Below are positions 11,683-24,210 of a stretch of DNA of 64,000 nt, piece by piece. Made by a program: the position numbers and the translations under genes. Numbering within the stretch: position 1 is the stretch's first letter; each line of letters opens with the position of its first letter. Source of the DNA: Zingiber officinale. Lineage: Eukaryota > Streptophyta > Magnoliopsida > Zingiberales > Zingiberaceae. The notes beneath the pieces were generated by a model. The model saw nothing but the letters and a program-made list of their open reading frames with translations, was not told the origin of the DNA and did no database searches. The stretch lies in contig NC_055999.1 of assembly GCF_018446385.1 (NCBI RefSeq), positions 78,507,859 to 78,571,858 of the forward strand, written 5' to 3'.

Positions 11683-12567
11683 GGGTACGTTTGGTTTAAG
11701 TTATCATATATAACCTTTGTTATGTGATTATTAGGTAATCACATAACAAGGTTATGAAGAATAAAACATAATCAAATATTATTTGATTCAACTTAGATAA
11801 TGCAACAAAAACTTGTTTGTTTAAAGGTTTTAATAAATAACCTAGTTTAATATTTTACTATATGACCCTCAGTTATAAAACCAACCATACATATTATTAT
11901 TATTATTTAAACTTTATGTTTTTTTTATTTTTCCTTTTTCAAGTTTTTCTTTATTTTTATGTGCTTTTTTATTTTTTTATTTTTATTTTATTTTTCTCCT
12001 TTTTTTATTTCTTTTATGTTTTTCTAGTTTTTTTTTTTTTTCTATTTTTATGTTTTTTTATATTTTTTATTATTTTTATATTTTTTAGTTTTTTCTATTT
12101 TTATTTATTATTATTATTATTTTTTTTTTAATACTTTTTTCACATTTTTTCTATTTTTTTATTTTATTTACATTTTTATTATTTTTAAATTTTTTTTTTT
12201 TTTTTTTTTGACCTTTTTCCTATTTTTTTATTTCTTTTATGGTTTTATATTTTTTTTTAATTTTTTTTTTGACGTTTTATATTTTTTTACATTTTTTATA
12301 TTTTACATTTTTTTCTTTACGTTTTTCTTTTTTTGTCACATTTTTCTCTTAAGTTATTTTGAGTAAAAAAAAATCGTTAACCCAGGAATCATGAAAAATC
12401 TCAATTTTCTGAGGTTTTTCGATTCTGGGTTGCATGCCCCTTTGCTGACGTGTCGGACATAGAACATTATTCGAGAATCATTGATTACCTAAACCAAACA
12501 GGGTTTTCATTGATAACCTTTAATTGATAACTAAGACTATCAAGGATAACCCCAACCAAACGCACCC
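11683..12567. mobile_element. Tourist/PIF-Harbinger-like MITE with TTA target duplication
   Basis: Terminal inverted repeats GGGTACGTTTGGTT and AACCAAACGCACCC flank an 885-bp element. The trinucleotide TTA lies directly outside both ends (11680-11682, 12568-12570), the usual duplication for PIF/Harbinger and Tourist MITEs. The interior holds a long T-rich microsatellite-like tract (about 11.9-12.35 kb). Sub-terminal segments near both ends share GATAACC/GGTTAT words. No transposase is present. Confidence 0.85.
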
Positions 12568-12774
12568 TTAGAGAAAATTGCAAATTTTTAACATTATTTT
12601 TTCCCGAGTTTATTTTTACTATGATCAAAGGGGGAGAATGAGAGATTAAGTTTAGGGGGAGGTTAATTATATAAATTAAAAAATTCTTAGTACCCTAACT
12701 ATTATTTTATTACCTCTATGTTTTTTTTTACCCTAACTCTACTTAGGTTGATACACATAAAAAAAAAGAGAGAT

Positions 12775-14672
12775 TGTTAATACCCCGAGGTAGTTTTAAT
12801 GTAGTTAATCGAATTAGAGTTAGGTCATGTTGTGTTTTGATACTCTGTGTTTGAGTGTATAGGAACTTAGGAGTACAGGAAGTCAAGTGAAAGACGCAAC
12901 TAGCGAGAAGGACAGCACGGAAGAGAGTCGACGAGCTCGGTGCATCCGAGGGACGAGGTGCTGCGGAAGAGTACGCTGGCAGATGAGAAGGAAGCACGCG
13001 ACATTTCCGATGGACGAAAAGCCGGAGCGGAAAGTTGCTCAAGAAGGCCGGGAAATGGGTTCGGGTGAACCCTATTCCAGATGACCGATATCACCCAAGC
13101 GAGTGGAACTGGAGTAAGAGCACAGACCAAAAAGTCAACCAGAAAGTTGACTTTAGTTCGGGTGCCCTTGGGGCGCCTCGCCCAATGGGGGATATATCGC
13201 AACAGTCCGGGTGCCCGGAACATAAAGTTTATTAAAACTCAACGTTTTGCGATCCGTTACGACTTGGATAAAATTTTATCCATGTCTAGGCATCTGGAAT
13301 CCTTCCAGGCGCCTCGATTTGGGCTATAAATATATCCCTGATCCCAATAGTTCATAATCACTTATACACAAGTTTCTTTAATTGTTCTGCTACTTTGTGT
13401 GCTTCGAATGCTTGTAAGATGCTTCTTCGCCTATAACGAAAGGAGAATTTGATTAGTACTTCAAAGTTTTGGATTAACAACCTTCCCGATTGTAACCAAG
13501 TAAAATCGATAAGCTCTTTCTTTTTATTAGTTTATTAATTCTTTTTATACAAGTTGTTGGAACCTTGGCACCGCTAGAGGGGGAGGGGGTGAATAACGTC
13601 TCACCCAAATCGTCACTTCCTACACTTGTTAGTATGCAACGGAAAACAAAATACAAATACTAACAATAGAAAGCAAACCTAACACGTTGATTTAACGTGG
13701 TTCGGAGATAAAGCTCCTACTCCACGGCTGTCCGTGAGGTGGACGATCCCAATCCATCAGTGGATGATTTCCCGGAGAACTTCCGACTAGATCACGTAGC
13801 TCCTTGTGGGTGGAGAAACCTCACCATAAGCTCGTACAAGCACGCTAGATCACTTGGGCACTTGGAGACTCTAATTAGGGTTAACCATCACTAATTTTGT
13901 AAACCTTAACCAAGCTTCCAATGCTTGGTTATATAGGCCACAAGTTAGAAAACCCCGCCTACCAGTCGACTGCCAAAACTAGCAGTCGACTGTCCTCTGT
14001 GGAAATTCGACCATTACATCCCAACGGCTCGATACCAGTCGACTGTACCAGTTGACTGCTAAAACATGCAGTCAACTGCTACAGTACTACTACAGTAACA
14101 CTACAGTACTGCTACAGTAATGCTACAATTCTGCTACAGTAAAACCCTAGAGTCTAGGATTTGACCCCCGAGTATATTCGCTCAGCACTCATCCTCGCCC
14201 TACCAACCTAGACCTAGCCTTCTAGCCTCCTCCATCAGCCTTGCGTCCCTCGGATGCCTCCCCATCCTTCACGTCTTGCCTTCTGGAGCTTCCATCGGCC
14301 TTGTCATTGTTGTCGGGTATTCCTTTGCCAAGAGGTCGCGCCTCTGGGACTTCATCCATTGTTAAGTCACACTTGAACTTACGTTGCAAAGACTACATGC
14401 TTGGACTTACACCGCCAAGACTCATCCTTAGACTTTCCTCCTTTGCCAAGATCACACTTGGACTTTCCTTGTTGTACATGTATCCTGCACACTCACAATG
14501 CATATCAAATTACAACAATAATCCTAACTTAAACCTTTGCTCAAACATCAAAACCTAGGGTCACTAGATTACTCCAGCACAAGTGTCTTATTATTTCAAA
14601 AGATCGAGAAATGTTTTATTTTCTTTTTGAAGGGCAATTCCCCCCCTCTTGTTTGTCGCATGGGTTCTAACA
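12775..14672 (+). repeat. LTR of the gag-containing element, split by a solo LTR
   Basis: It starts TGTTAATACCCCGAGG after a GAGAGAT purine tract and runs to 13554. It resumes after the insertion at 14580 and ends GGCAATTCCCCCCCTCTTG...TTCTAACA at 14672. The module order and many words (AACTTAGGAG, GCGAGAAGGACAGCACG, GGTTCGGGTGA, GATTAACAACC) match the LTRs at 56.5 and 59.6 kb. The middle differs: here it has GGGCGCC and CCGGGTGCCCGG words instead of GGTCGACC palindromes. Confidence 0.8.
13555..14579 (-). mobile_element. Antisense solo LTR, 1,025 bp, with 5-bp target duplication CAAGT
   Basis: It begins TGTTGGAACC and ends ACTCCAGCA. CAAGT occurs at 13550-13554 and again at 14580-14584. It interrupts another LTR at that exact site, since the host LTR resumes beyond it. 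The interior has repeats of CAGTCGACTG / CAGTTGACTG near 13.96-14.07 kb and a short tandem CTACAGTA series to 14.14 kb. The read direction is judged from the GGTGAATAAC / CTAGAGGGGGAGG end, which is the primer-site-proximal end of such LTRs in reverse. No internal coding region. Confidence 0.85.
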
Positions 14673-15965
14673 CCTTTGACACTTAAGTCAGTGGTGGAAG
14701 GTCAGCGTAGACCGCCCCACCATTCCTAGACGAGTCACATGGATGATCACATGAGCGAAGCACCATCCATCGGATAGCCACACAAGCGGGTTGTTGCGCT
14801 GGGTCAAGGAAGAAGTCAGGAATTCCATATTGGAGGGGTGAAAGATGTGTCTTTACATTGAAGGAGAACAATCGTATCATTATCCATCATTCGTCCTTCA
14901 TTACTATACCCCTATACCTTTTACACTTAAAAATTGAAGGGAGGGTGGTTGTTGCCATCACCCTCACTTGGACTCTATTCCTGTTGGAGCGTCAACTACA
15001 TAGTCATACTTTTGACGTTATCCGATCATTAGCCTGATATAAGATTGAATATTTGATTAAAATTGAACTAAATCAAATCAACAAAAATCAAGCCAACTTA
15101 ATTTTTTTGAATTAATGGAGAGACTAAATTTTTTAATAACAATTGAATAAATTGAATAATAACCATTTTTTTTTGAATCACGCTAGATTTAATAAAAGTT
15201 TAAACCAAAATTTTTTATAATGATGGAATCAAGGAGATTTTATAGTTTATTTTTTTTTAAATTTAACTTAATAAAATATTGAAAAACTGAAATAAATCGA
15301 TTTATTTGGTTTAAACTGAACCTTTGACATGACTTGCCAAAAAAACATTTTTATTGGAGGCAATTTAGCGTCAGAGATCATTTAGAGAGAACCGGGTCGG
15401 AAGGATATTAAGGGGCGTTTGGTTTGGATTTATGAATTAGAATGGTAATAAATTTAATTATGATATCAAATAGAAATCAGGATTATATTACGTTTAAATC
15501 AACTTCAGTAATGGTATCAAATAAATTACAATAGATATTTTTAAAATGTGAAATCTTAATAAAAAAAAATATCATTTTTTTGGCTGAACTTTTTATTATA
15601 AAAAACTGCCTGATTAAAATTTCTTAATATTGGGCGTGTAATAAATGCGATTTCATAGATATTTACGGAATTACCCCCACGGTGATCGCTTATTCTCTCC
15701 CAAGGACACGACTACAGCTCGTCGACTCTCTCTCTCCATCGCATCATCGATAATATCAAAATCTTCCTATCAAAACCTTTCCAAACCCTAGCTCCGATCA
15801 TTCTCGAGAACGGCCTCCGTTCCCCTATCATCTAGCCGATTCCACTCCGGCGAGATCGATCGGTTTCTCGCTTCCGATCTCCGGTTGGCCTAGTTTCACA
15901 CTCTGGAGGCACGGTCGAATCGCGCTGCGAAATTGCGGTTTTGAGGTATGGGGTTGGGTCGGTGA
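14673..15965. other. Intergenic and MLK-kinase promoter region
   Basis: 14.67-15.35 kb shows no gene. At about 15.41 kb GGGGCGTTTGGTTTGG resembles the terminus of a Tourist-like MITE, but no matching right end was found, so it is at most truncated. The 15.66-15.96 kb stretch is pyrimidine-rich and CpG-rich with CAAAACCTTTCC and AAACCCTAGC, consistent with the 5'UTR of the kinase gene. Confidence 0.45.
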
Positions 15966-18900
15966 ATGATGCCGGAGCTGCGTAGCGGAGTGCGCAGGGG
16001 CCGGGCGCAGGCGAAACCAGTGATTCAGGCTGAGAAGCCGAAGACAAGGCGGAGGCGGACGGCGAGGAATCAGCAGCCAGTGGGCGAGAATCCGCCGCCG
16101 CCGAGGAGGCCTGCTGAGCGTGCGGAGGAGGTCGGTTTAGAGGAAGGTCGCGGTGAGGTTGGTGGATTGGCCGGGGAGGAGAACGAGGAAGGGGTCGGGG
16201 AGAGGAAGATGAATGATCACGATAGTGGGGCAAAGAGTGCGGATAAAATCGCTGGCGGGGAGGACGAGGGGAACGCTGCGCCTCTCCCAGAAAAGGTGTG
16301 ACCTTTACTCTTTTTTTTTTTGCTGATTGTGCTGCTGCTGATGAGTGCTTTTGTGTTTGGATTTTCTGTGAACACCATGCTTACTGGCTTTATTTTATTG
16401 TCTCGTATATTTTGATTAACTCAATTTGAAGCACATGAAGTTTCACGAAATAAATTTCATGGAAAAGAAATTCTGTGATGCCAGCCTCATATAAGATTAT
16501 ATTTCTGTAAATTGATTCATTTTAGGTTTTATATGTGTATCCAAATTTCAATTTGTATTTTTAACCTTGTAGCCTAAGTCTACATTTGATGGTTTTTATT
16601 TGGGTTAATTACCTCAAAGAAGCTCAAGTAAGCCAATTGGCTTGATGTTATGTTGAAATTTTTTTGGTTGTCCAATCATTATGCCATCCAATGGAGTGGT
16701 TGGACAACTGATGAAACGGTCTAATGCTCAACACTCTGGTCAACATGGCTACAAATTGATGATTTGTATTTGTCCACTCTCATATCTTACTTGTTTTTGG
16801 TATCCCTCATCCTCAATTGTACACAGTCCTTCGAATGAAAAGAGGATATCATTTTTTTTTTTAAATTGATGTCAGCATGAGTGGTAGAATAGAATGCATC
16901 ACTGATATGGTCTCGTTGATGTGGAAATGATAAATTGATGCTTAACAAATTAACATAATAGGGCTTGAGGCAACTAAAAGAGGAGTGATGCCAAGATAAA
17001 GAGGCATGTGATGTGAGTCTTCTGCATGGACAGTGTTTTTTAGCCATATGGACAGTGAATACATTGGCTGTATAAAAAGTGTTCTAGGTAAGAAATTGAA
17101 GGAGGTCAAAACCATCTCACGTCTAGTTAGGATCTGCTAGGTGTATTTTGGAGGTCATGTTGATTAAACTTGCAAAGTGTAAAGGTTAGATATTGTTAGG
17201 TTATTTACCTTCTTTTTTATTTCTATCTATCATTTATTTGGTTAACATTTGGAAACAACCTCTTACAAAGCAGGATAAGGCTGCATACAATAAATCTTTC
17301 ATCGGGACTCTGCATTAGCGGAAGATTCGTGTATCGGGCTGCCCTTTAAATTTGTTTGATTAACATGGCTTAGATATGAACTTACTAAGGGTTCACAAGA
17401 CAATTACACATAACTATGGATTGCCAGACTGCCCTATCAATAATATCTACATTAATGTCTCCTATTGTTGAAGATAAGCATCTGGGAGCAAGTTGTGATA
17501 CTGTTTCAATACTAAGAGAGAGTACTTTTAGTGCAAGGAACTTCTTATCTCAACTTTCGTCCTTACTTATTATGATGCTTTTTATATTCTTGCAAAAATT
17601 GATCGTTTTATCATTTCAACAGGTACAAGTCAGCAATTCACCACTGTACAAAGTTGAAAGGAAACTAGGAAAAGGTGGATTTGGACAAGTTTATGTTGGG
17701 CGTCGAATTTCGCCTGCCAACACCAATGATAGGACCACTGGTTCTAATGCTGTAGAGGTGTGGTATTTCCTATTAACATAATTCTGAATGGTCGTAACAC
17801 TTCTGACATATATTCAGTGCTTCCCAGATAGCACTAAAGTTTGAGCACAGGACCAGCAAAGGTTGTAATTATGGTCCACCTTATGAATGGCAAGTGTACA
17901 AGTAAGTATTTTTCTATTTTCAGTGAAAACTACAAATATAGAGAAATCTGATCAATAATCTATTTGTGTAGCACTCTTGGTGGTATTCATGGGGTACCAA
18001 AAGTCCATTACAAGGGTCGGCAAGGGGATTATTATGTCATGGTACTTGGAGAATTTTTAGCTCCTCTGCTTTTAGAGTTTGTAACATAATATGAGATGTT
18101 TTCTAATAGCAAAAGGAAAACTGCAGATTATGGATATGCTGGGACCAAGCCTGTGGGATGTATGGAATAACAACTCACACACGTATGATTAATGCTGAAT
18201 CTTGGTTAGCACTTGTTTTGAATTGGTTAACTTGCTATTTTCATCTCTCCTGTTATGCAGAATGTCTGTGGAAATGGTCGCATGTATTGCAATCGAAGCA
18301 ATCTCCATATTGGAGAAGATGCATTCAAAAGGGTAGAAGTTGTTTTCTTTGCATCTGAGTTTGTTCTTTTATGTATTAAGAAAACATTATAATCAATAAC
18401 AACTTTTCAATCCTGGCATTTGAACAAGTAGCCTACCTCTTTTATATATTTTTTTAATGTAACTACTGCCATTGCTAATGCCAGTTATGTGCATGGGGAT
18501 GTGAAGCCTGAAAATTTTTTACTCGGACCTCCTGGGACTTCTGAAGAAAAGAAATTGTTTCTTGTTGATCTTGGCTTAGGTAATTAATGTGCTTGTCTTA
18601 GCTTGTTTAATTTTTTAAATTCCTTTTCAGTAAATGTCACTAAATTGATGTCTTATTAAACTCTTACATTCTTAACCGACAGCCACTAAATGGAAGGATA
18701 GTTCAACAAATTCACATGTTGAATATGATCAACGGCCAGATGTTTTCAGGTAATTAATTCCTGCTACACCTTTAACATTAAAAAAGGCTCTCTACTTTCT
18801 CAATTAGATTTTAGATTTAGTTTAACCATTAGTAAATTTTAATTCTGGTTGTGTTTATAGGGGGACTGTGCGCTATGCTAGTGCTCATGCTCACCTTGGG

Positions 18901-21193
18901 AGGACAGCAAGCAGAAGAGATGATTTAGAATCCCTTGCTTATACACTTGTCTTTCTTCTCCGTGGTCGTCTACCTTGGCAAGGCTATCAGGTAGGCTAAT
19001 TTGCACTTTAATTGATGCTGTCCATGTTTATCTTCTTCTTCATACCTTTCTGTGTGTACTATTAGGGTGAAAATAAAGGTTTCCTCGTCTGCAAAAAGAA
19101 GATGGCTACATCTCCAGAGTCTCTTTGTTGCTTTTTCCCACAACCTTTCAAGCAGTTCGTTGAGTATGTGGTTAACTTGAAGTTTGATGAAGAACCTAAC
19201 TATGCAAAGTGCATCTCTCTTTTTGATGGCATAGTAGGTCCTAATCCAGATATTAGGCCAATTAACACTGATGGAGCTCAAAAGGTATTTCAATTTCCTA
19301 TATTTGTATCTTGGATCTATTTATTTACCTCCTAGAGTGATTATGTAATAGACTGCCCATTTTTTTTTAAAGATCTAAGATGTCTTCCCATGTTATAAAG
19401 CTTATATATCAGGTAGGCCAAAAAAGAGGTCGTCTAATGATGGAAGAAGAAGTTGATGAACAGCCCAAAAAGAAGATTAGAATGGGGTTGCCTGCAAATC
19501 AATGGATTAGTGTTTATAATGCACGACGACCTATGAAACAGAGGTGTTTATTATCTAGATAGTTGACTCGTTATCAAATTCTTAGATAAGAGGAACTTGA
19601 TGACAAGGTCTTCTACTCTAGGTACCATTATAATGTTGCTGATATGAGGCTTGCACAACATATCGAGAAGGGGAATGAAGATGGTTTATTCATCAGTTGT
19701 GTGGCTTCTTCTAACAATCTTTGGGCCCTGATCATGGATGCAGGCACTGGCTTCACTGCTCAGGTTTATGAGCTATCTACAAACTTTCTTCACAAGGTGA
19801 GTGATGTTCTGATTCACTATGTGTTCTAATGGCAATCCTCCAACCCTAGAATCAGATGTGCCAAACATGGATAACTGAATATTTTTTAAGTGTAAATTAT
19901 ATACACTCTTTTTCACTAGTAGTCCATATACATTTTTCAAATGTTTATCTAGGCCTGTGAATTGGCAATCTTAACTACATTTAATAAAAATTGATCCCAA
20001 GTCTCTAGGTGTCAGGCAACACATAAACTCATTATTAGTTACATTTACAATAGTTTCTGTGCATTCACAAAAGTGCCACAAAATACCCATTAACAAATCA
20101 AATCTTAAAACACCTTTCTTTTTGAAATATGGGAAGTATGTTGATTACTAGTAAAGTAGAGCTAGTGCACATATAATTTGCCCTTTGTGATAGTTTCTGT
20201 GGCTTACTCACCTACAAATATGTGAAACAATTTTTATTAAATGTAGTTAACATTCAATAAAGTACATTGAAATTACTAGTAGACATAATGTGCATATAAT
20301 TTACCCTTTGATTAATGCTTTTCTGTTAAACCACTTCCTTTTTCCCTTTGAAGGAATGGATAATGGAACAATGGGAGAAAAATTATTATATTAGCGCACT
20401 AGCAGGGACAAACAATGGCAGCTCCTTGGTGGTTATGTCCAAAGGTAATCTTCTTCAAACATGCATCAGTTCATTTTCAATTTCAAAATGTTCCATTGGC
20501 TTCATCTGTTTGATGATTTATTACAGGTACTCTATATGCGCAGCAATCATACAAAGTGAGTGAGTCATTTCCTTTCAAGTGGATCCATAAAAAGTGGAGG
20601 GAAGGTTTTTATGTTACTGCAATGGCAACCGCTGGCAATAGGTGGGCTGTCGTTATGTCTCGTAATGCTGGTTTCTCTGATCAGGTCAGTTTCATTTCCC
20701 ACGTTTTGTTACTAAAAAGATGGGAACTAAAAGGAGCAAAGGAGAAGAAAACAAAATAAGGGTTGTTCTATGTCTAGTGTTTTGTGGTTGAGGCCTTTAA
20801 GGTTTTGTATGCTATGCTGCATGGTTTTTGATGCCAAAGTCAAATCACTTAAATCATTTTAATTTTCAGGTTATTGAACTCGACTTCCTTTACCCTAGCG
20901 AGGGTATTCATCGAAGATGGGATAGTGGTTATCGCATAACAGCAGCTGCCGCAACAGGTGACCAGGCAGCCTTGGTGCTTAGTATACCTAGAAGGAAACT
21001 ACCAGATGAGACACAAGAGACTCTTAGAACATCTGCTTTTCCAAGTCAACATGTGAAGGTGAGAGCAGTTACTTTTGTGTTAACATCACTATTAGTTTCT
21101 ACCCTAACAAAGAAATGTTATGTTTGCTTCTAGGAGAAATGGGCAAAAAATCTATATATTGCATCTATTTGTTTTGGCCGAACCGTCTCATGA
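15966..21193 (+). CDS. MUT9-like / casein-kinase-1-like serine/threonine kinase (MLK/PPK, HD16/EL1 type), 16 exons
   Basis: Coding exons are 15966-16295, 17623-17757, 17828-17901, 17972-18041, 18127-18182, 18261-18332, 18485-18579, 18683-18749, 18861-18990, 19066-19284, 19413-19543, 19622-19796, 20354-20444, 20527-20684, 20870-21058 and 21134-21193. They total 2,052 bp (683 residues). The N-terminus [14 protein letters not shown] and a basic RRRRT stretch are the plant MLK signature. Two in-frame ATGs (15966, 15969) are adjacent; homologues start MPELR, so the second is likelier. The kinase domain has the P-loop [17 protein letters not shown] lysine, HGDVKPEN catalytic loop (about residues 249-256) and CK1-type DLG. 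The long C-terminal region ([31 protein letters not shown]) matches the family over its full length. MLKs are nuclear kinases that phosphorylate histone H3 and clock/light or GA regulators. No break seen. Confidence 0.96.
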
Positions 21194-22857
21194 AGTTGCT
21201 GATCTCCACCAGAACCGTCAAGAACTTTTTTGGCAAATTGCAACACCATTGGCAGTTAGGATTATGTTGTCAAGGCACCTTTCATTGCTATTAATGTGGG
21301 AAACGAACTTACTGGTGCCATTCTATCAAGTTTCGAAGATGCCTTTGCGTGTGTTATCAAAATATATTTGGTCTTCGGCATCTTCAGTAAATTTAAGCCT
21401 GTATAGTTACTAATATTTAGATTGAGACTGCTTATTGTTGCAGAAAGTTAACCATCTAGTGGATGCAATCATTTACTAGGACTGCTGTTTAATTTCGGTT
21501 GCTCTACTGCCAGTTTCTTTTGCCACCTAATTTATTTTCCTTCGATTTTCGTAATTGCAACAACACACTAAAAGTAGTGGTCAGGAAATTGGATTTCGAT
21601 ATGTTGGGATTACTTTTATCCAACTTGCTGTGTATAAGAATTTGCCTTCCTATATCATGATATTGCTCGACAAGTTAACAATTGTTCTCTTAGACACTTG
21701 ACTACTTATTTTCATGTTTTATAAATGTTGTCACGGGAACATGATGTTTGATGTTTTGTTCTTCCTTTTCTCCTCTCATGTTGTACCCACTTTCAGATAT
21801 CATTTGTTTTACTTAATATCGATGAACTGTAAACAGGTCAGACACTTATCTGTAATGGTTGCAGGATGCTTGATTTATGTTTGTCTTTTTAAGACCGAGT
21901 TCGACACTTCAACCCCAAAGTTTCAGTTACTTGTACATGTTAAAGAAGTTCAGTGCCATTTGCAGCTTTATCATATTATTTGAACATGCGATACTGTTTG
22001 TAGAGGTTTCTAATGCCCCAGTCGTCTTGTGCTTGTTTATAGAGAAGTTTACATTCCGGTAGACATTATGGATCCTCTTATAGGATTGAGCTTGATTCGT
22101 TGTTATATTCTCATTTATATTTAGATAAATTTTAGTTGATAATTTCCATGCGTTCGATACTAAACCGTTGGGTTACATTCGCAGCTGAATGCTTGAGTTG
22201 ATCCTGTAAACAGAGCACAGTGTAGTTGTTTAACCTGGCCGTAGAACGATTATGATCATTACTTGTTTGCAAATCATTATTTCTTCTTTTAACAATTAGG
22301 AACTATTAATTCTTAATGGATATTGATGGGTGATGATTAGAATTAACTTCAAATCGGTTTTCATATTTCTGTTAACAATTAGTAGCAATTTGATCGTTGA
22401 TAGATTTTAAAAGCCTTCAAATTAAGGGGATAAAATAAATTTTGGTAAAAATTAAAAGTGATTGCCTCTTATTATGTTTTTTGTTTGTCAAAAGTTTGTC
22501 ATATCTCATATTTTAACTAGTGATCGTGCAGTGCACATGTATTGAGTGAGCTATCAAAGCTCGTCAGATCGTGTAATGTTAGGGTAACATTTGAGAATCT
22601 ATTGCAATAATTTTTTTTAATAAAAAATTAATTTAATATCAAAGGTATGTTTTATAAATTACTGATATAAGGTATTCTAGATTTTTAATTGATTAATTAA
22701 AATTTTTTTTAATAATATATCGTAGTTGAGTTTCGAACTATACAGTTTTGAGAAATTTTTTTAATAATACGACGTAGTTGAGTCTTGAATTTTAGATCAC
22801 TGATTGATTAATGCGAAAAATTTTCAATAATGCACTGTAGTTGAGTTTTGAATCCCT
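21194..22857. other. 3' flank of the MLK gene and AT-rich intergenic DNA
   Basis: 21.2-22.1 kb is likely 3'UTR and flank; its short ORFs have no family signature. 22.3-22.85 kb is AT-rich with repeated words GTAGTTGAGT(T/C)TTGAA at about 22.73, 22.77 and 22.85 kb, suggesting an old local duplication. Confidence 0.4.
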
Positions 22858-23050
22858 GATTAGGGTTATGGTGCAGTGACAAAATATCTAGGTTGTCATT
22901 CAGGTATTCGCGGTTCGAGCCCTAGTTATGATGAATTTGTAAGAATTTTTTTTCCAAATAGGGCACACAACTAAAGGATGTTAGGTTTTTGGGCTGCTCT
23001 TTTCGTGGGGACGGACGTACAATCATTGAATTCCTTATTAATGCGTTAGT
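22858..23050 (+). mobile_element. Candidate tRNA-derived SINE
   Basis: GGTTCGAGCCC near 22911 is a perfect Pol III B box. About 40 bases upstream, TGGTGCAGTGACAAAAT resembles an A box in a degenerate tRNA-like head (GATTAGGGTTATGGTGCAG). The head is followed by a T-rich stretch and an unrelated body. No clear target duplication was found, so ends are approximate. It cannot be a functional tRNA gene because the arms do not pair. Confidence 0.45.
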
Positions 23051-23605
23051 AGAAATTACAAATAAATTTTGAAATTATTTTCAATATAAAAAATAAAAAA
23101 ATATTAACATAATTTTATTATTAGTAAAGAGAATCCATTCTTAATAAAATAGTAACATATTATTATAACAAGTTTAACTAAAATTAGTATAATATATATT
23201 ATTCTCTTAAAAAGTATTACATATAATATTGTTCGAAATGGGTTAAAATGTGAAATAAGATGCTACAATAATATTGAATGAATTTTACTAAATTGCAGCA
23301 ATTTTAATTATATTAAAAAATATTTTAATATATAATTTGTGGTCATGTTAGTTAAAATAGTATTAACATAAAAGTTTTTTAAAAAAATAAAATAAATCGT
23401 GGTGTGATGTTTTTTAAAAAATTTAAAATGTCTTTTTAATGAGAATAAGATTTAAAAAAAATAAAATTTGCCCAATCAAATTCTCTCCACAGATATTCGA
23501 GTCCCTGGCGGTTGAACCGGGCTCCCGGCTCCATAGTCCTCTCCATCCATAGCGCCTCGCAGGTGGCACGTGTCGGTCTTCTCCCACTTCGCAAATCGTT
23601 TCTTA

Positions 23606-23634
23606 GGCGGGAAAAGCAAACGCCGTTGGCCGTT
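23606..23634. promoter_or_regulatory. E2F-like and MSA-like cell-cycle motifs upstream of the kinesin gene
   Basis: GGCGGGAA at 23606-23613 matches the E2F/DP site core. Eight to twenty bases further, the minus strand reads AACGGCCAACGGCG (23621-23634), with two AACGG cores of the mitosis-specific activator element bound by MYB3R factors. Both lie about 0.6 kb upstream of the kinesin ATG in a GC-richer stretch. Function is inferred from motif match and target gene type. Confidence 0.5.
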
Positions 23635-24210
23635 TTCCAATAGCTGACCTTGCTCAGTCTCATCGATAACGTTTCTCCAAACACAACTGCTCACCGACTG
23701 GCTTACCCCGCTTGTGGGGCCCACAATTTAGAGGATAAGCGTCGGGGCATTCAACTTCCCACAATGCGAATGGAAGCACCACTTCTTCGAATTGGTAATT
23801 CGTTTTAAATAACCCACATGTAGACCTGGATCGCCACTAGACAGGTCATGTGGGCACGCGAGAGGTCCCCTTTCGGAAGTACCGATCACGTTTCTTCCCC
23901 ACGAAGAGAGTGGCGTGAGCAGACTTAACGCCGTCAAGTCTGAGAAATCAGAAAGCGACGGAGAGGAAGAGAGACGAGATGAAACAAAAAGTTGAAGCGA
24001 GAGAGACAAGGGAAGGCGGGCGCAGACAACATCGAGATTGGCGACAAGACAAGACGAAGCCTATCCGACAAACTCCACCTCGCTAGGGCGAAGCTTCGCC
24101 CGGTAGCTGATCTCAAGCTAGTCGTAGCGACGCTTATTCAGCTTTCTTCAACGGAACTCGGAATCGGCTGCTGCTGAAGTTGAATTTTTGAGACTTCAGT
24201 GGGTTGGAGT

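Larger units (their letters stand above)
10820..14672 (+). mobile_element. 3' part of a gag-containing LTR element (same family type as 56.5-60.7 kb), nested by two other repeats, broken
   Basis: Near 10.92-10.97 kb the plus strand encodes KKFLVNPIGKNLFWV, clearly related to PPKFLTNPVRRNLYWV at the end of gag in the element at 56.5-60.7 kb. After a long AT-rich stretch, 12.6-12.77 kb carries the same pre-LTR signals (GATCAAAGG, TTTAGGGGGAG, TACCCTAACT, GAGATTG). An LTR then starts TGTTAATACCCCG at 12775. As in the other copy, gag is followed by noncoding 3' sequence with no pol recognised. A MITE (11683-12567) and a solo LTR (13555-14579) are inserted in it. Old and truncated at the left. Confidence 0.7.

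Noticed and set aside
11862-12131. 89-residue F/Y-rich ORF
   Set aside because: Translation of a T-rich low-complexity tract inside a MITE; no domain and no sign of selection.
15400-15660. MITE left end GGGGCGTTTGGTTTGG
   Set aside because: No matching right terminus or duplication was found; noted only as a possible truncated element.
22858-23050. Functional tRNA gene at the GGTTCGAGCCC B box
   Set aside because: Arms do not pair into a cloverleaf; a SINE head is the better reading.
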